From: a virus
Strand: one strand, 5' to 3'
Virus record (IMG/VR): IMGVR_UViG_3300050025_000104
Location: 1-43,399 of that record
Length of the DNA: 43,399 nucleotides
Made by a program: the position numbers and the translations under genes
Notes under the pieces: generated by a model
What the model was told of the DNA's origin: nothing
What the model saw: only the letters and a program-made list of their open reading frames with translations
Database searches by the model: none
Part shown: one piece after another, positions 1 to 9,300 of the stretch
How positions within the stretch are numbered: position 1 is the first letter of the stretch
How the letters are laid out: the number at the start of each line of letters is the position of its first letter

Positions 1-9
1 GGTACTATC

Positions 10-918
10 TCAGCCATCATTCTCCTCCAGCATTGCATCAGCCAATAACGCTTTGTCGGTTCCGGCTCCCGACTGCGTGTAATTTACACCAGCTAGCTCT
101 TCTATGGATGGAATCTTTCCTAGATCTTTCCTCATCCTGAACTTCTCGAAGGCCTGTAGAACTTCCTTCAGAGCGACATCGCTCTGACGCATTTCGTTCT
201 CAGCTGCCGTAATAACGTCCATGTAGTTCTTCATCATCTTAGAGTGAAGAATGGATGCGGGCTGCCTTTCGATCTCAAGAACCTTCATGAAAGCTACGTC
301 TCTCATACGGCGTGCAACAACACCCGTATTGATATTCGGGGGTGGCCCTGACATTCCTGCCAGCCAGGGCACGACCATGTTCTGTACATCAGGAGAGGCA
401 GTAAGGGTAGTGATGCGTTCATAAGCACCAGGCTTATGGTCCATGAAGGATACCCACTCAGCCATGGAGAGTAGACGACGATTCCAGAAGTAATGCTGGA
501 ATGCAGACACACCATCCACAGTCAAGGCAGTGCCATGATACTTATTGAGAGCCGCTATGATCTCTTCGAATCGCATAGCAGATAAGATCATCTGCTCAGT
601 GTGCTCTCTGAGACGAGCGTCTCCTAGTATCCTGAAGGCTTCATGAACCGCAGGGGTAGGGAACCACAGATCTTTGATGTTCTGCTTACGCAGATAGTCC
701 ATCGTGATCTGATAGTTCTCTGGGTCTCTTTCTGGAGAGATAACCCACGGGTCTGGGAATGGCTCCATCTTTTCCTGGATCTCTTCCAGATAGCGCCTAC
801 CTAGAGACGCCATCTGGTGATCTTCCAGAATAGCCATGAGCGTACCTACATCATGCTCCCTCTTACTAATTAAGAATCTAATGAAGTATTCCGCAGGACT
901 GCGCTTTGGGTCTGCCAC
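10..918 (-). CDS. Unrecognised leftward-operon protein, 302 aa
   Basis: I do not recognise this protein. It starts at GTG (918-916) behind a purine-rich GGGGGC and ends in TGA at 10-12. It looks soluble and mostly helical, with many charged residues (Glu, Arg, Lys) and aromatic residues, and shows no signal peptide, membrane segment or cysteine cluster. The N-terminal 40 residues are basic and helical, and the C-terminal 60 look like an amphipathic helix followed by a short acidic tail. It is the last gene visible in the leftward operon that runs from the RNA polymerase gene through the spike-like gene, only 17 nt after its neighbour. A virion or assembly role is inferred from context alone. 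Confidence 0.75.
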   Translation of the reverse strand: MADPKRSPAEYFIRFLISKREHDVGTLMAILEDHQMASLGRRYLEEIQEKMEPFPDPWVISPERDPENYQITMDYLRKQNIKDLWFPTPAVHEAFRILGDARLREHTEQMILSAMRFEEIIAALNKYHGTALTVDGVSAFQHYFWNRRLLSMAEWVSFMDHKPGAYERITTLTASPDVQNMVVPWLAGMSGPPPNINTGVVARRMRDVAFMKVLEIERQPASILHSKMMKNYMDVITAAENEMRQSDVALKEVLQAFEKFRMRKDLGKIPSIEELAGVNYTQSGAGTDKALLADAMLEENDG

Positions 919-935
919 GATGCCCCCATTACTGC

Positions 936-2963
936 TTAAGCTTGTGGAGCAGCGTCTAGTGTCTTCAAACCATCAACGACCTTATCCAGATGCACAAGTG
1001 CACGCTGTAGAGCTCCCTCATTCACTGTGTGTAGCCCCATACGAGTAGCTACCAACAGCTCTGCCAACTTACGTATGACCGTCTCAAACTCTGGGATGTA
1101 CCCAGCAAAGATCGATACGTTCTCTGGATTGATGAACCCTACCGACAGTACCTTGTCTACTGCCATCGGGTCCTCAAGCAGGGCCGCTTCCTTGAGTAGG
1201 TAAGCTCTGATCTGAGGCAGCTTACTAGTGTGAGCTACAGCAGCTGTCTTAGCTGTTGCATACCGCTCACTCATCAGCATCACAGGCTTAGCTGTGAACC
1301 ACATCTCTTGGCTAGCCCTCTTCCGCATACCATCCAGGTCCTTAGAGAATTGGATTGGATCTTGTCCTAGGCATGCTCCCAAGAAGACAGCGTCATCCCT
1401 GTCCAAGAACTCGGTAGCAGTTACGCTAGCGATCTTATCTATGGGCTGACCCTCCAAGGTATAAGTAACACCGTCAGTGATTATACGTACGGCATTAGGT
1501 AAGGCACGAGCCTGACCAACCTTGGTGAATTCATCTGGTGAAGAGGCTAGATCAATGGGTTGATTGAAGGAGATGAAGCCACACTCTTCTGGTATACCGT
1601 AGTGTCCAGCATCAATCATCGTAGGCATCTTCAGTCCAGGTACCTTGGTGATTACGATCTTCTCACCAAGAGTTGTATCGCAGTGGAACCCAACACCTTC
1701 TGGTGTGTCCTCACATGCAGTGACATTGACTGGTGTCATTGCAATGGCTCCCTCAGGAGTCGCGTGATAGAAGCAGCCGAAGCCCTCAGGATCTACGTCG
1801 ATCAGATCTGTAGACTTAGTGATGGGTACACCAGCAATGTTCTCCTGTACAGCAGACTCACTGCCATTTGTGAAGAGAGCCATTGGCATAAGTGTGCCAT
1901 CAAAGTCCATGATCTTTGGGAATACCCAACCAACAAGCTCACGGTTCTCGTTCTGAGTCTTGACCTTGTACATGCCAAACTTGCTGACCACTTCGATCAC
2001 AAGGTCAGTCATAGTCTCCTTCACTGCAGGTTGAGTAGTGATGGTAGTCGTACCATCAGCCTCAATCTTAGAGACCATATCTCCACCCATAGCACCCACA
2101 GCTGCTGGCCGTGGAATATCCTGGGCATCTGGGATGAACGCATCCGTGTTTGCTGTCTTGATCCTAAAGCCACCATCAATCTTACGGAACTGAATGACGT
2201 TAGGAACTATGGCTCCTGCAATCTTGCGCAGGTAGTCCTCTCCAGTCATTACGTTTCCTGAAGCAACCTTCGTCAGCTTCTTGATGCAACCCATGGCTGC
2301 AGCATTCTTGGACAGTGCGCCCACCAGACTGTAAGCCTCGGCAGTATCTCCACCAACCTTGCTGAGTACCTCATTAGCTTGGTCCCTAGTAATGGTTGGA
2401 AGGATGGCATCGAACAGCGTCTCTGCCTGTACGCTACCTTCCTTGCCTATACCACCAGCCGCACCTACGTCAGCCATCATAGGACCACGAGCACCACCGT
2501 ACTGCCTGTGTGGTGGGTACAGCTGCTCGATAAGAGAGATGTCACCAGGACGTTCCCTGATGGCCTCAAATAGGTTGGGACGGAAGAGTGCCTTACGAAG
2601 TCTATCTTCGGTGAGTGGCTCTACCTTGCCATCATAGATCAAGACATCCATGGGCTTGAGCTTGCCGTCCTGGATGATGATAGGTACGAGGGCTTTCTGT
2701 CTTCCTTTCAACCCAGCCGGGGTATCATCGTCCCGTGGATTGATAGCCATCTTGTTGAGGAGCTCAACCTGGCCCAGACCATAGCGCCTATCAGAATCCA
2801 CCACCCTAAGGACTACCTTAGGTGAGTACTCACTAGCATAAGGGACTTGGTGGTAGAGCTCGTCAAGAATCTGCTGAGGCCAATCATTGGCGTCCTCGCT
2901 TAGCATGCACTCCATGCCTAGCTTCTCGAGTTGAATTGGGGAATGATCTAAAAAGAGATCCAT
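936..2963 (-). CDS. Unrecognised large protein of the leftward operon, 675 aa
   Basis: The ATG at 2963 has a good ribosome site (AGAGGAGC, six bases upstream). The 675-residue product has no family signature I recognise. Residues about 1-140 are charged and mixed alpha/beta. A glycine-rich stretch around residues 150-180 may be a linker. The middle third is rich in beta-prone Val, Ile and Thr, and the last 60 residues are helical with a heptad-like Leu/Ala pattern ending in an Ala-rich tail. It sits between a 93-aa gene and a 302-aa gene in the operon carrying the spike-like gene, so a structural or assembly protein of the tail or baseplate is the natural guess. That is inference from position. 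Confidence 0.78.
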   Translation of the reverse strand: MDLFLDHSPIQLEKLGMECMLSEDANDWPQQILDELYHQVPYASEYSPKVVLRVVDSDRRYGLGQVELLNKMAINPRDDDTPAGLKGRQKALVPIIIQDGKLKPMDVLIYDGKVEPLTEDRLRKALFRPNLFEAIRERPGDISLIEQLYPPHRQYGGARGPMMADVGAAGGIGKEGSVQAETLFDAILPTITRDQANEVLSKVGGDTAEAYSLVGALSKNAAAMGCIKKLTKVASGNVMTGEDYLRKIAGAIVPNVIQFRKIDGGFRIKTANTDAFIPDAQDIPRPAAVGAMGGDMVSKIEADGTTTITTQPAVKETMTDLVIEVVSKFGMYKVKTQNENRELVGWVFPKIMDFDGTLMPMALFTNGSESAVQENIAGVPITKSTDLIDVDPEGFGCFYHATPEGAIAMTPVNVTACEDTPEGVGFHCDTTLGEKIVITKVPGLKMPTMIDAGHYGIPEECGFISFNQPIDLASSPDEFTKVGQARALPNAVRIITDGVTYTLEGQPIDKIASVTATEFLDRDDAVFLGACLGQDPIQFSKDLDGMRKRASQEMWFTAKPVMLMSERYATAKTAAVAHTSKLPQIRAYLLKEAALLEDPMAVDKVLSVGFINPENVSIFAGYIPEFETVIRKLAELLVATRMGLHTVNEGALQRALVHLDKVVDGLKTLDAAPQA

Positions 2964-2974
2964 GGTTGCTCCTC

Positions 2975-3256
2975 TTACGTAATCGTACTAATGACCGGGC
3001 CCGCACCATTGGCACCGGAGATCAAAGAACTACTCATAATGTGTGAGATGACTGCCTTGGCAATAGCATCAGAGATTACACGTGCCATCGGGTCCTTCAT
3101 GAACTCAGGTACCATCACAGGCGGACTCACAGTAGTGATAGACGTACCATCCCCATTATCCGAAGTGCTCACTGTAGCCTTGGGGGATTCCCCAATGGGT
3201 ACAGAGATCAACAACGAATGGATGGATTCTGAAAGTAATGATGGGTCTAGAGGCAT
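2975..3256 (-). CDS. Small operon protein, 93 aa
   Basis: This is a short gene between the spike-like gene and the 675-aa gene. Its ATG lies three bases after the TAG of the upstream gene (TAG, ATC, ATG), which suggests translational coupling. The protein is rich in Ser, Thr, Ile and Val. It has one mildly hydrophobic helical stretch near residues 58-75 and a Gly/Ala-rich end. No family is recognisable. The opposite strand is open over the same stretch (2991-3272), but that frame has no ribosome site and runs against the operon, so I prefer the leftward reading. Confidence 0.55.
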   Translation of the reverse strand: MPLDPSLLSESIHSLLISVPIGESPKATVSTSDNGDGTSITTVSPPVMVPEFMKDPMARVISDAIAKAVISHIMSSSLISGANGAGPVISTIT

Positions 3257-3259
3257 GAT

Positions 3260-4465
3260 CTATTTCATGTAAACTTTTTTAGCTAAGATGCTTGAGAGTG
3301 TAGCCACCTGTATCGGTGGACCACCTGACGGTGGATGGGTGTGCGTCATTAGCCATTGTATCAACTGTAACCCAAGAACAGCTGGCTCGGAAGCATCTGC
3401 TGAGCCTAATTTCACAGAAGTAGCATCAATTACTTTGATCTTCTTCCAAGTCTCCGTACTTCCTTCGTCTCCTTGGATGCTGTGTGGACCTGTGATTACT
3501 TCAGTCAGAGAACCATCGACTGTCAACGTACGATCTTCTTTTACGTAGATAGTCTGTGCTCCCTCCACATCCAGGTTATCCGTACCATTGATCCGTATCT
3601 TACGGTCAGCCTGTATTGTCTCAGTGGTGCCGTCTTTACCAATACGTAGAACGTAGAGTGGACTTGTTACCGTACCATCTCTAGGGTCTATGTTGTCTGG
3701 AGCAATAGCCACTTCCAGGAAAGCCTCAGCTCCACTAGGTAACACAGGCTCCTTGAGTAAAGAGCCCACGCTTACCCTGATAGAAGCCATCTTGTCTTGA
3801 GCGAACTCTCTGGCTATCAGAGAGAACTCGGTTGGGGCGTTAGCTTGTGGTGTAGTTTCAGATGGATGCACCACCCAGCTCATCGACCCAGCAGCAGTGT
3901 TCAGCTCATAGTTCTCGCAGAAATCACGGATGTAGTTGCCTACGGGTATATACGCACGCTGACAAATATTCGTAGACCCTATCTGTAGAACCCCACCCCT
4001 TCGAAGGACCAGAAAATTCTCATCCCTACCTTGAAGCAAGATGTCACCTGGATTGAGCACTGGTCTGTTGGCTCGATAGCTGGCGTCAGTTCTTGCCTGC
4101 TCGGTGGTACCTGTAGATGTAGAGGTCTTCACTGCAGGTGGTGGCACTGAGGCGTCTGTACTTCCGGCTTCGGCAGGAGCTGCTTCTGGTGCTGTCAGGA
4201 ACCCCATTACGAAGGGAGACTCATCATCGGAGGGCCAGCACAACACACATATGGCACCTGGTTCAGGCAGGCAACAGAACCCTTCGCCATTATTGTAGTG
4301 CACGTATGGGGTCATCATCTGTACCCCAGCCACCTGCTTACCTGTGTGCTGAGATACCCAATCGAGTGTCATGTTCTGTGCGTTGACGCTGGCTACCACA
4401 CCAGTCTCACAGACGAAGCCTCTATTGCCTGTCTTGGCTGCCGAGTTCTTGAATGATGCGCTCAC
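3260..4465 (-). CDS. Baseplate or tail-spike-like protein (gpV/gp45-type), 401 aa
   Basis: Residues about 20-90 look like the OB-fold found at the start of phage baseplate spike proteins: a 'VASVN' strand, a 'VQMMTPYVHYNNGEGF' segment, then 'PEPGAICVLCWPSDDESPFVMGF', resembling the 'P.~G~~V~v.~~~~~~~pvV~G~' pattern of gpV, Mu gp45 and T4 gp5. A Pro/Thr/Ala linker follows near residues 95-130. The C-terminal part is beta-rich, with the repetitive 'I.i.g..~l.v.g' strands expected of a beta-helix spike. The 'THTHPPSGGP' near the end resembles the His-x-His metal site of membrane-piercing spikes. The start is GTG at 4465-4463 with GAGG five bases upstream. The upstream neighbour is the TnpB element, whose left edge lies within about 20 bases of this start codon. 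Confidence 0.65.
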   Translation of the reverse strand: MSASFKNSAAKTGNRGFVCETGVVASVNAQNMTLDWVSQHTGKQVAGVQMMTPYVHYNNGEGFCCLPEPGAICVLCWPSDDESPFVMGFLTAPEAAPAEAGSTDASVPPPAVKTSTSTGTTEQARTDASYRANRPVLNPGDILLQGRDENFLVLRRGGVLQIGSTNICQRAYIPVGNYIRDFCENYELNTAAGSMSWVVHPSETTPQANAPTEFSLIAREFAQDKMASIRVSVGSLLKEPVLPSGAEAFLEVAIAPDNIDPRDGTVTSPLYVLRIGKDGTTETIQADRKIRINGTDNLDVEGAQTIYVKEDRTLTVDGSLTEVITGPHSIQGDEGSTETWKKIKVIDATSVKLGSADASEPAVLGLQLIQWLMTHTHPPSGGPPIQVATLSSILAKKVYMK

Positions 4466-4484
4466 AATATCCTCGGCGTGGAAG

Positions 4485-4504
4485 CCGCCCCCTTTAGGAG
4501 GCGG
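4485..4504 (+). repeat. Left-end subterminal hairpin of the TnpB element
   Basis: The arms are CCGCC and GGCGG, then a single C/A mismatch, then CCT and AGG around a TT loop. The CTTTAG core and the mismatch position are the same as in the right-end hairpin at 5682-5701. Subterminal hairpins of this kind are the recognition sites used by the Y1 transposase TnpA in IS200/IS605 elements. Here TnpA would have to act in trans. Confidence 0.7.
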
Positions 4505-4563
4505 AGGAAACGCCGTCCGGCTCTTGGTTGCATTCCTGACCTTAGAGTAGTAGTATCTAAGGC

Positions 4564-5694
4564 GTGAAACTGGTTGCCGTTGCCAAATTGCTTCCGACTC
4601 CCGAGCAGTCCGCTGCTCTGCTGGAGACGCTTGAGCGCGTGAACGAGGCGTGCGGCTGGCTTGCCGAACGAGCTTTCGAGCTGAAGAGCGCCGACAAGCT
4701 CAAGCTGCAAGGGCTGTACTACCGAGACCTGCGCGAGAAGTTCGAGCTGTCCTCGCAGATGGCGGTGCGGGCGATCTCCAAGGTGGTCGAGGCGTACAAG
4801 CGGGACCGTACCCGCCAGCCCGCCTTCAGACCCCACGGTGCCATCGCCTACGACCAGAGGATCATGAGCTTCAAGGCGATGGACCGCGTGTCGCTGCTGA
4901 CCATCTCGGGCCGCATTCTCGTTCCCTACGTGGCCGGAGGGTACCACCGCGCTCGGCTCGAAGGCGTGCGAGGGCAGTCCGACCTTGTTCTCCGCAAGGG
5001 CAAGTGGTTCCTCTATGTGACCGTTGAGGTACCCGACGGTTCCCCTATTGACCCCGAAGGCTGGCTTGGTGTCGATCTTGGAATCCGCAACCTCGCAGTC
5101 GACTCCGATGGTGAGACCCACAGCGGCGCCGCTGTGGAAGCCACCCGCCAGCGCCACCAACGTCTCCGCAACATGCTCCAACCCATCGGAACCAAGTCGG
5201 CGAAACGCCACCTCAAAAAACTCTCGGGCAAGGAGGCCCGCTTCCGCTCCCACACCAACCACGTGATCTCGAAACACATCGTCGCCAAGGCTAAAGGCAC
5301 CGGGAGAGGGATTGCCGTCGAAGACTTGACGGGAATTCGCGACCGGGTAACTGTCAGAAAAGACGAGCGAGCGATGCACTCGGGATGGGCGTTTTTTCAG
5401 TTGCGTGCGTTCCTCAGCTACAAGTCCGCCATCGCCGGCGTCAAACTCGTGGCCGTGGACCCTCGCAACACCTCTCGGACTTGCCCAGCGTGCGGCTACA
5501 TCGACAAAGCCAACCGCAAGAGTCAGTCCGAGTTTGCTTGCAAGTCGTGCGACTTCGTTGACCATGCCGATCATGTCGGTGCGGTCAACATCGCACGCAG
5601 GACTGTTGTAAATCAGCCTATCGTCTCGAATTATTGTGATGGAAAACATTCGTGTTTGTCTGTCTCTGTTCAGGGGCAAAGCTGCCTGCTTTAG
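4564..5694 (+). CDS. tnpB: TnpB RNA-guided nuclease, 376 aa
   Basis: The N-terminal half is the helix-turn-helix and wedge region typical of TnpB. The split RuvC nuclease shows all three acidic motifs: Asp in 'GVDLGIRNLAV' (about residue 177), Glu in 'IAVEDLTGI' (about 258), and Asp in 'ADHVGAVNIARR' near the C terminus. A zinc ribbon (TCPACG, then CKSC) lies between the second and third. The length fits full-length TnpB. The start is GTG at 4564. The known function of the family is DNA cleavage guided by a right-end RNA. The last motif has 'HVGAVNI' where many relatives have 'xNAAxNI', but the Asp is kept, so an active enzyme is likely. Codon usage is more G+C-rich than the neighbours, and it is the only rightward gene in the first 14.9 kb. 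Confidence 0.9.
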   Translation: MKLVAVAKLLPTPEQSAALLETLERVNEACGWLAERAFELKSADKLKLQGLYYRDLREKFELSSQMAVRAISKVVEAYKRDRTRQPAFRPHGAIAYDQRIMSFKAMDRVSLLTISGRILVPYVAGGYHRARLEGVRGQSDLVLRKGKWFLYVTVEVPDGSPIDPEGWLGVDLGIRNLAVDSDGETHSGAAVEATRQRHQRLRNMLQPIGTKSAKRHLKKLSGKEARFRSHTNHVISKHIVAKAKGTGRGIAVEDLTGIRDRVTVRKDERAMHSGWAFFQLRAFLSYKSAIAGVKLVAVDPRNTSRTCPACGYIDKANRKSQSEFACKSCDFVDHADHVGAVNIARRTVVNQPIVSNYCDGKHSCLSVSVQGQSCLL

Positions 5695-5701
5695 CTGGCA
5701 G
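5682..5701 (+). repeat. Right-end hairpin, covering the tnpB stop and probable guide-RNA scaffold end
   Basis: CTGCC and GGCAG arms, a T/T mismatch, then GCT and AGC around a TT loop make the same fold as the left-end hairpin. The tnpB stop codon (TAG, 5692-5694) is in the loop and inner stem. In this family a non-coding guide RNA is made from the 3' end of tnpB and runs to the right end, so such an RNA probably covers the last 100-200 nt of the gene. That RNA is inferred, not seen. Confidence 0.65.
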
Positions 5702-5709
5702 TTCATTTA

Positions 5710-6324
5710 CTAGTATTCTCCTGGCTTTCCCTTACCGATCTCAGCACCGTATACAATAGTGTCTGGATTGGAATTAGCCACAAGAGTGCACCAATGTACT
5801 AGCTCGGATACTGACATAGAGTGCTTCATAAAATTGATCTTAGTGTGGACCCACTGTACGTTGCCGGGCACGTAGCCTACATCATTCTTAATCCTATCGA
5901 GAGATGCAGTAGAAAGATCACGCTCCACGTAGCTTGGATTCAAAACGAGGGGTACGCCTGTCAGGGCACACCTCTTTTTTTGCTTGAGAAACAGCTTCCA
6001 CGCGTCTTGGATCGTTATGGTTAGCTTATGTCCTCTACGTTTGGCACTGTTCACTATATTACGCCACTTGGTTCCGGACAGGTCACCTACTCCGTTATAG
6101 AAGTGGCTTCGTAGTCCTCTTTTGGCACAACCACACGACTTAGGTATCCCTCTAACACCCCTCTGAGCACGCAACAACTCAGACGTTTCTCGCCTCACCT
6201 CAGTACCACAGGCACACCTACACAACCACACAACATTTCCTCTAGCCGACCTATCAGACGTAGCTGTTACTGCAGTCAGCAGATCAAAGGTCTTACCAGT
6301 GAGATCCTTAGTCCTCCTGTCCAT
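5710..6324 (-). CDS. HNH homing-type endonuclease with an RNA-polymerase tail copy, 204 aa
   Basis: The N-terminal ~65 residues match a DNA-binding zinc module often found in phage HNH proteins: 'LTGKTFDLLTAV', CRCACG, then a 'PKSCGCA' end. The catalytic part has 'KKRCALTGVPL', 'TASLDRIKNDVGYVPGNVQWV' and 'KINFMK', the usual signature of the HNH family that includes group I intron and free-standing homing enzymes. The ATG (6324-6322) follows the RNA polymerase stop by one base (TAG C ATG), so it is probably translated by reinitiation. The final 15 codons spell 'IVYGAEIGK' then an ending in Tyr and TAG, nearly the same as the last residues of the polymerase. Synonymous differences at most third positions show the copy is not recent. 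The gene ends against the TnpB element. Confidence 0.85.
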   Translation of the reverse strand: MDRRTKDLTGKTFDLLTAVTATSDRSARGNVVWLCRCACGTEVRRETSELLRAQRGVRGIPKSCGCAKRGLRSHFYNGVGDLSGTKWRNIVNSAKRRGHKLTITIQDAWKLFLKQKKRCALTGVPLVLNPSYVERDLSTASLDRIKNDVGYVPGNVQWVHTKINFMKHSMSVSELVHWCTLVANSNPDTIVYGAEIGKGKPGEY

Positions 6325-6325
6325 G

Positions 6326-9300
6326 CTAGTATCCGACCTTTCCTTCTGGACTCTTACCTATTTCCGCCCCATAGACAATCGCTGGGATAGGATGTTGACT
6401 GTGGATGCTACTTGTCCAGCCACGCTGAGCTGCATCTATGATCGTTTCAGATAAGTTCTCGTGGTTCAGCTTTGCAATCCAGTCTTCCTGCATCTCAAGA
6501 GGCAATACGTTGACACCTTTGAGTATAGGCTCATGAATGATCGGACGAGAGCCCTTAGGCATAGTTCTGTTTATGTTGGAGACGTGTGCTGTGGAGGCGA
6601 AGTCACCACGAATGAGACCATCTGCAGACCCTGGATCTTTGATCTTAGTGAGGTTCGTCAAGGCTTTGACCACAACCTCATGGTTCCTTCTTCGAATACC
6701 AGAGCCAGCGTATGCACTGTGCAGTTCACTGGCCAGGTGTAGCTGAACAGGCTCTATACCTGTCAATGCCAGCATCTCGTGCGGATTCACGAGGCCTTCT
6801 GATAGAGGGCTACCCTTCTTGACTTCCATACCCACCTTCAATGGCTGGCCACCATAGGTAGGGGTACCTAAGGAGTGTGGGATGTAGTGGACGTGCCCTT
6901 CCACTGTAACCTCATGACCACCGGCAGGTGACGGAGCAATCTTCGTGACCTTACCGTTGAGTTCACTGAGCGTTGCAGATCCTGGCAGGGTCTTAGGAAA
7001 TGCAAGTAAGTTCTTCACGTGCGAGAAGTCGTCAACCAGTGCGCTCTTCGAAGATGCTGTACCACCTGTGTTGTGGTGCTTGATCCCACTGACATACAGA
7101 GTGCCTGTTTCCGTGGTTGCGTCGTACACATAAGCATCTGTGTACATCACATCCTTCACAACACTCACCAATCTGTACCCAGTAATCTCAGGCAATCTAG
7201 TAGGACTGACACCAGTAGTCTTTCTGACTTTCTCTGAAGCATGAAGTAATTCCTTTGCATCCTTAGTCATGCGGATGCGAATAGCAAAACCTTGATGCCT
7301 TGTTAGCTTTCTGATCGTAGTAGAAACAATAGAAGAAACTAGTCCTAGTCTTGTGCACAACAGAGCTATCTGCTGAACCAACACGAAGCTAGTAGAGTCT
7401 ATATTTATCGCATCAGGACCATCACTCTGAGGCAGTACCGTGCCATCACCATCGATCAAACCAATCAGCATCTCTACTAACCAGTCGGTAGGATACCCCA
7501 GGAAATCGAATGGTAGGTGCTTGTTGCTGGAGTATCTACCAAAGGTATCATTGAAGAATGTTCCCAACTTCAGACTATCCATTTCTACGTAACGCTTGTG
7601 ACGACGAGGCCGCCAGCCAGCCTTACGTAATCTGGACATGATCTTGTCTTGAATTGGTCCGCTTTTCTGAGATATCTGTACTTGGTACGGTTTCTCTACA
7701 GCACGCTTACTAGACTTCTTCCAGGCTGTGCTGCCCTCTGCTAAAAACACACCAGCTATGTATGCGTCTACGTCTAAGGTTGTAGCAGCCCTGACATACA
7801 TGATGGGAGATACGTCTCTATGTAGATAGACATCGTTCCGTAAAAGATCTGATGGGGGCAAAAAGGTGAGCTCCCCCATCTTCTCTATGGGTGCTTCTTG
7901 TGGAGATCCACACTGTCTACAGTACTGCCTAGACTTCTTGTGCGGATTTTTGAACTTGCGATAACCACACCTAGTACACCGTACTTTGTTTTCCCACACA
8001 CCTAGAGGGTGGTTATCCTGACAGATCGTAACCAGACCACCATCACCAACTAGCTTCATTGGCCTAGACGGTGGGTGTCTTCTAACGTGAGTAAGATTTA
8101 CCCACTCCGAATCCCATACTTGCCAACCCGACACACTCTTTACTTCCTCTGTACCATTCATATAGATCGGAGACTCAATAAGATCAAACAACGCCTCCAT
8201 AGTGATAGGAAGTACTCCAGTATGGGCACCACGAACAAACACTATAGATTTTGCGTGACTGCAGTGGAACGCCTTAAGTGCCAGCTGTGTCGTACGTTCT
8301 CCCAGCGCCTGACCCGCAAGTACACCTACGTTGAGTCCCTTCTCAGGCAATACACCATTCTCTGTGAGACCATAACAATTATGCGTGAGAAGACCATTAG
8401 CTGTGAACTTACGGCTATGCGTAGTGACATCATACACGTACTTGCAGTGTATCCGATCACTAACGTCTTTAACACGCAACACTGTTGCATACTGTTTATT
8501 TAGATCGTACTTACCATCACATGCCGACATACCTTGCATTTTCTGTGATCTACTCAGCCTATCGAGCATCGAACTATTCGCAGAGAATGTGAGGTGAAAG
8601 AAGTCTTTTCTAGTCTTAACCGCGTCTCCTTGTTCAGGAGTTTGTGTCTTACAGGATAGATCAGCACGAACACTGTGCCTAGATAGCCAATCTTGCACCT
8701 GAACTAATAGTGTATATGACGTAGATCCTATGAGTACTTCATGTGATCCATTAGCTCGCTCTCTAACATGCCCGTCTCCATCGATCAAACCAGCCACAAC
8801 ATCTCCGACATAGCTATCATCCCAACTTAGCCACGTAGTAGGAAGTACCTTTCGGTCACATAGTTCTAGCCCTCCTAGAACACTAACGAGTTCTCTAACT
8901 AGAGTGACGTCATTAAGTACGATGCCCGTTTCATTGACGTGTGGTTCATTTTTTGTAACAAACCTGCACGCTTCAATCATGCCTGGCCGCCACTGGTTGT
9001 CCTGCTGAGCAATACTTACAGATCTAGGATAGTCCCTATTCCTATCAGTAGAGCCCTCAGCCAGGTACAGACCTAACCAATATGGATTCAAAGTAGGCGT
9101 TTCTGGTTTACGCCCACGAAACTGTTTCTGAAAAGGGTAATACCTCAGTCTATCCCCAGGCATTACCTGATCTGCACGTATTTCTAGTCGTTCAGCTAGT
9201 TCCCAGGACTCTCGATCTACTGTCCAACTTCTCTCACAGTCTCTACAATATAAATATGCCTTATCATCTGGGCTCCTGTTGTCTATGGATATGCGTAATG

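Larger units (their letters stand above)
4475..5705 (+). mobile_element. IS200/IS605-family element with tnpB only
   Basis: This is an autonomous-looking TnpB unit without a TnpA transposase. It lies opposite to the surrounding leftward operon and is visibly more G+C-rich than the phage genes around it, which suggests recent transfer. Each edge has a 20-nt imperfect hairpin of identical design: a 5-bp stem, one mismatch, 3 bp and a TT loop set in a CTTTAG core, at 4485-4504 and 5682-5701. The stop codon of tnpB lies inside the right hairpin. Exact ends cannot be fixed without an empty site, so the coordinates are approximate. It separates the HNH gene from the spike-like gene without breaking either reading frame. 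Confidence 0.72.

Noticed and set aside
2991-3272. Rightward 93-aa frame opposite the small gene at 2975
   Set aside because: It runs against the operon with no ribosome site; the leftward frame is coupled to the upstream stop.
4462-5706. 414-aa open frame opposite tnpB
   Set aside because: It mirrors a G+C-rich gene on the other strand, has no recognisable motif, and tnpB has complete RuvC and zinc motifs.
8075-8503. Rightward 142-aa frame in the intein region
   Set aside because: It has no ribosome site and lies opposite well-defined intein and polymerase motifs.
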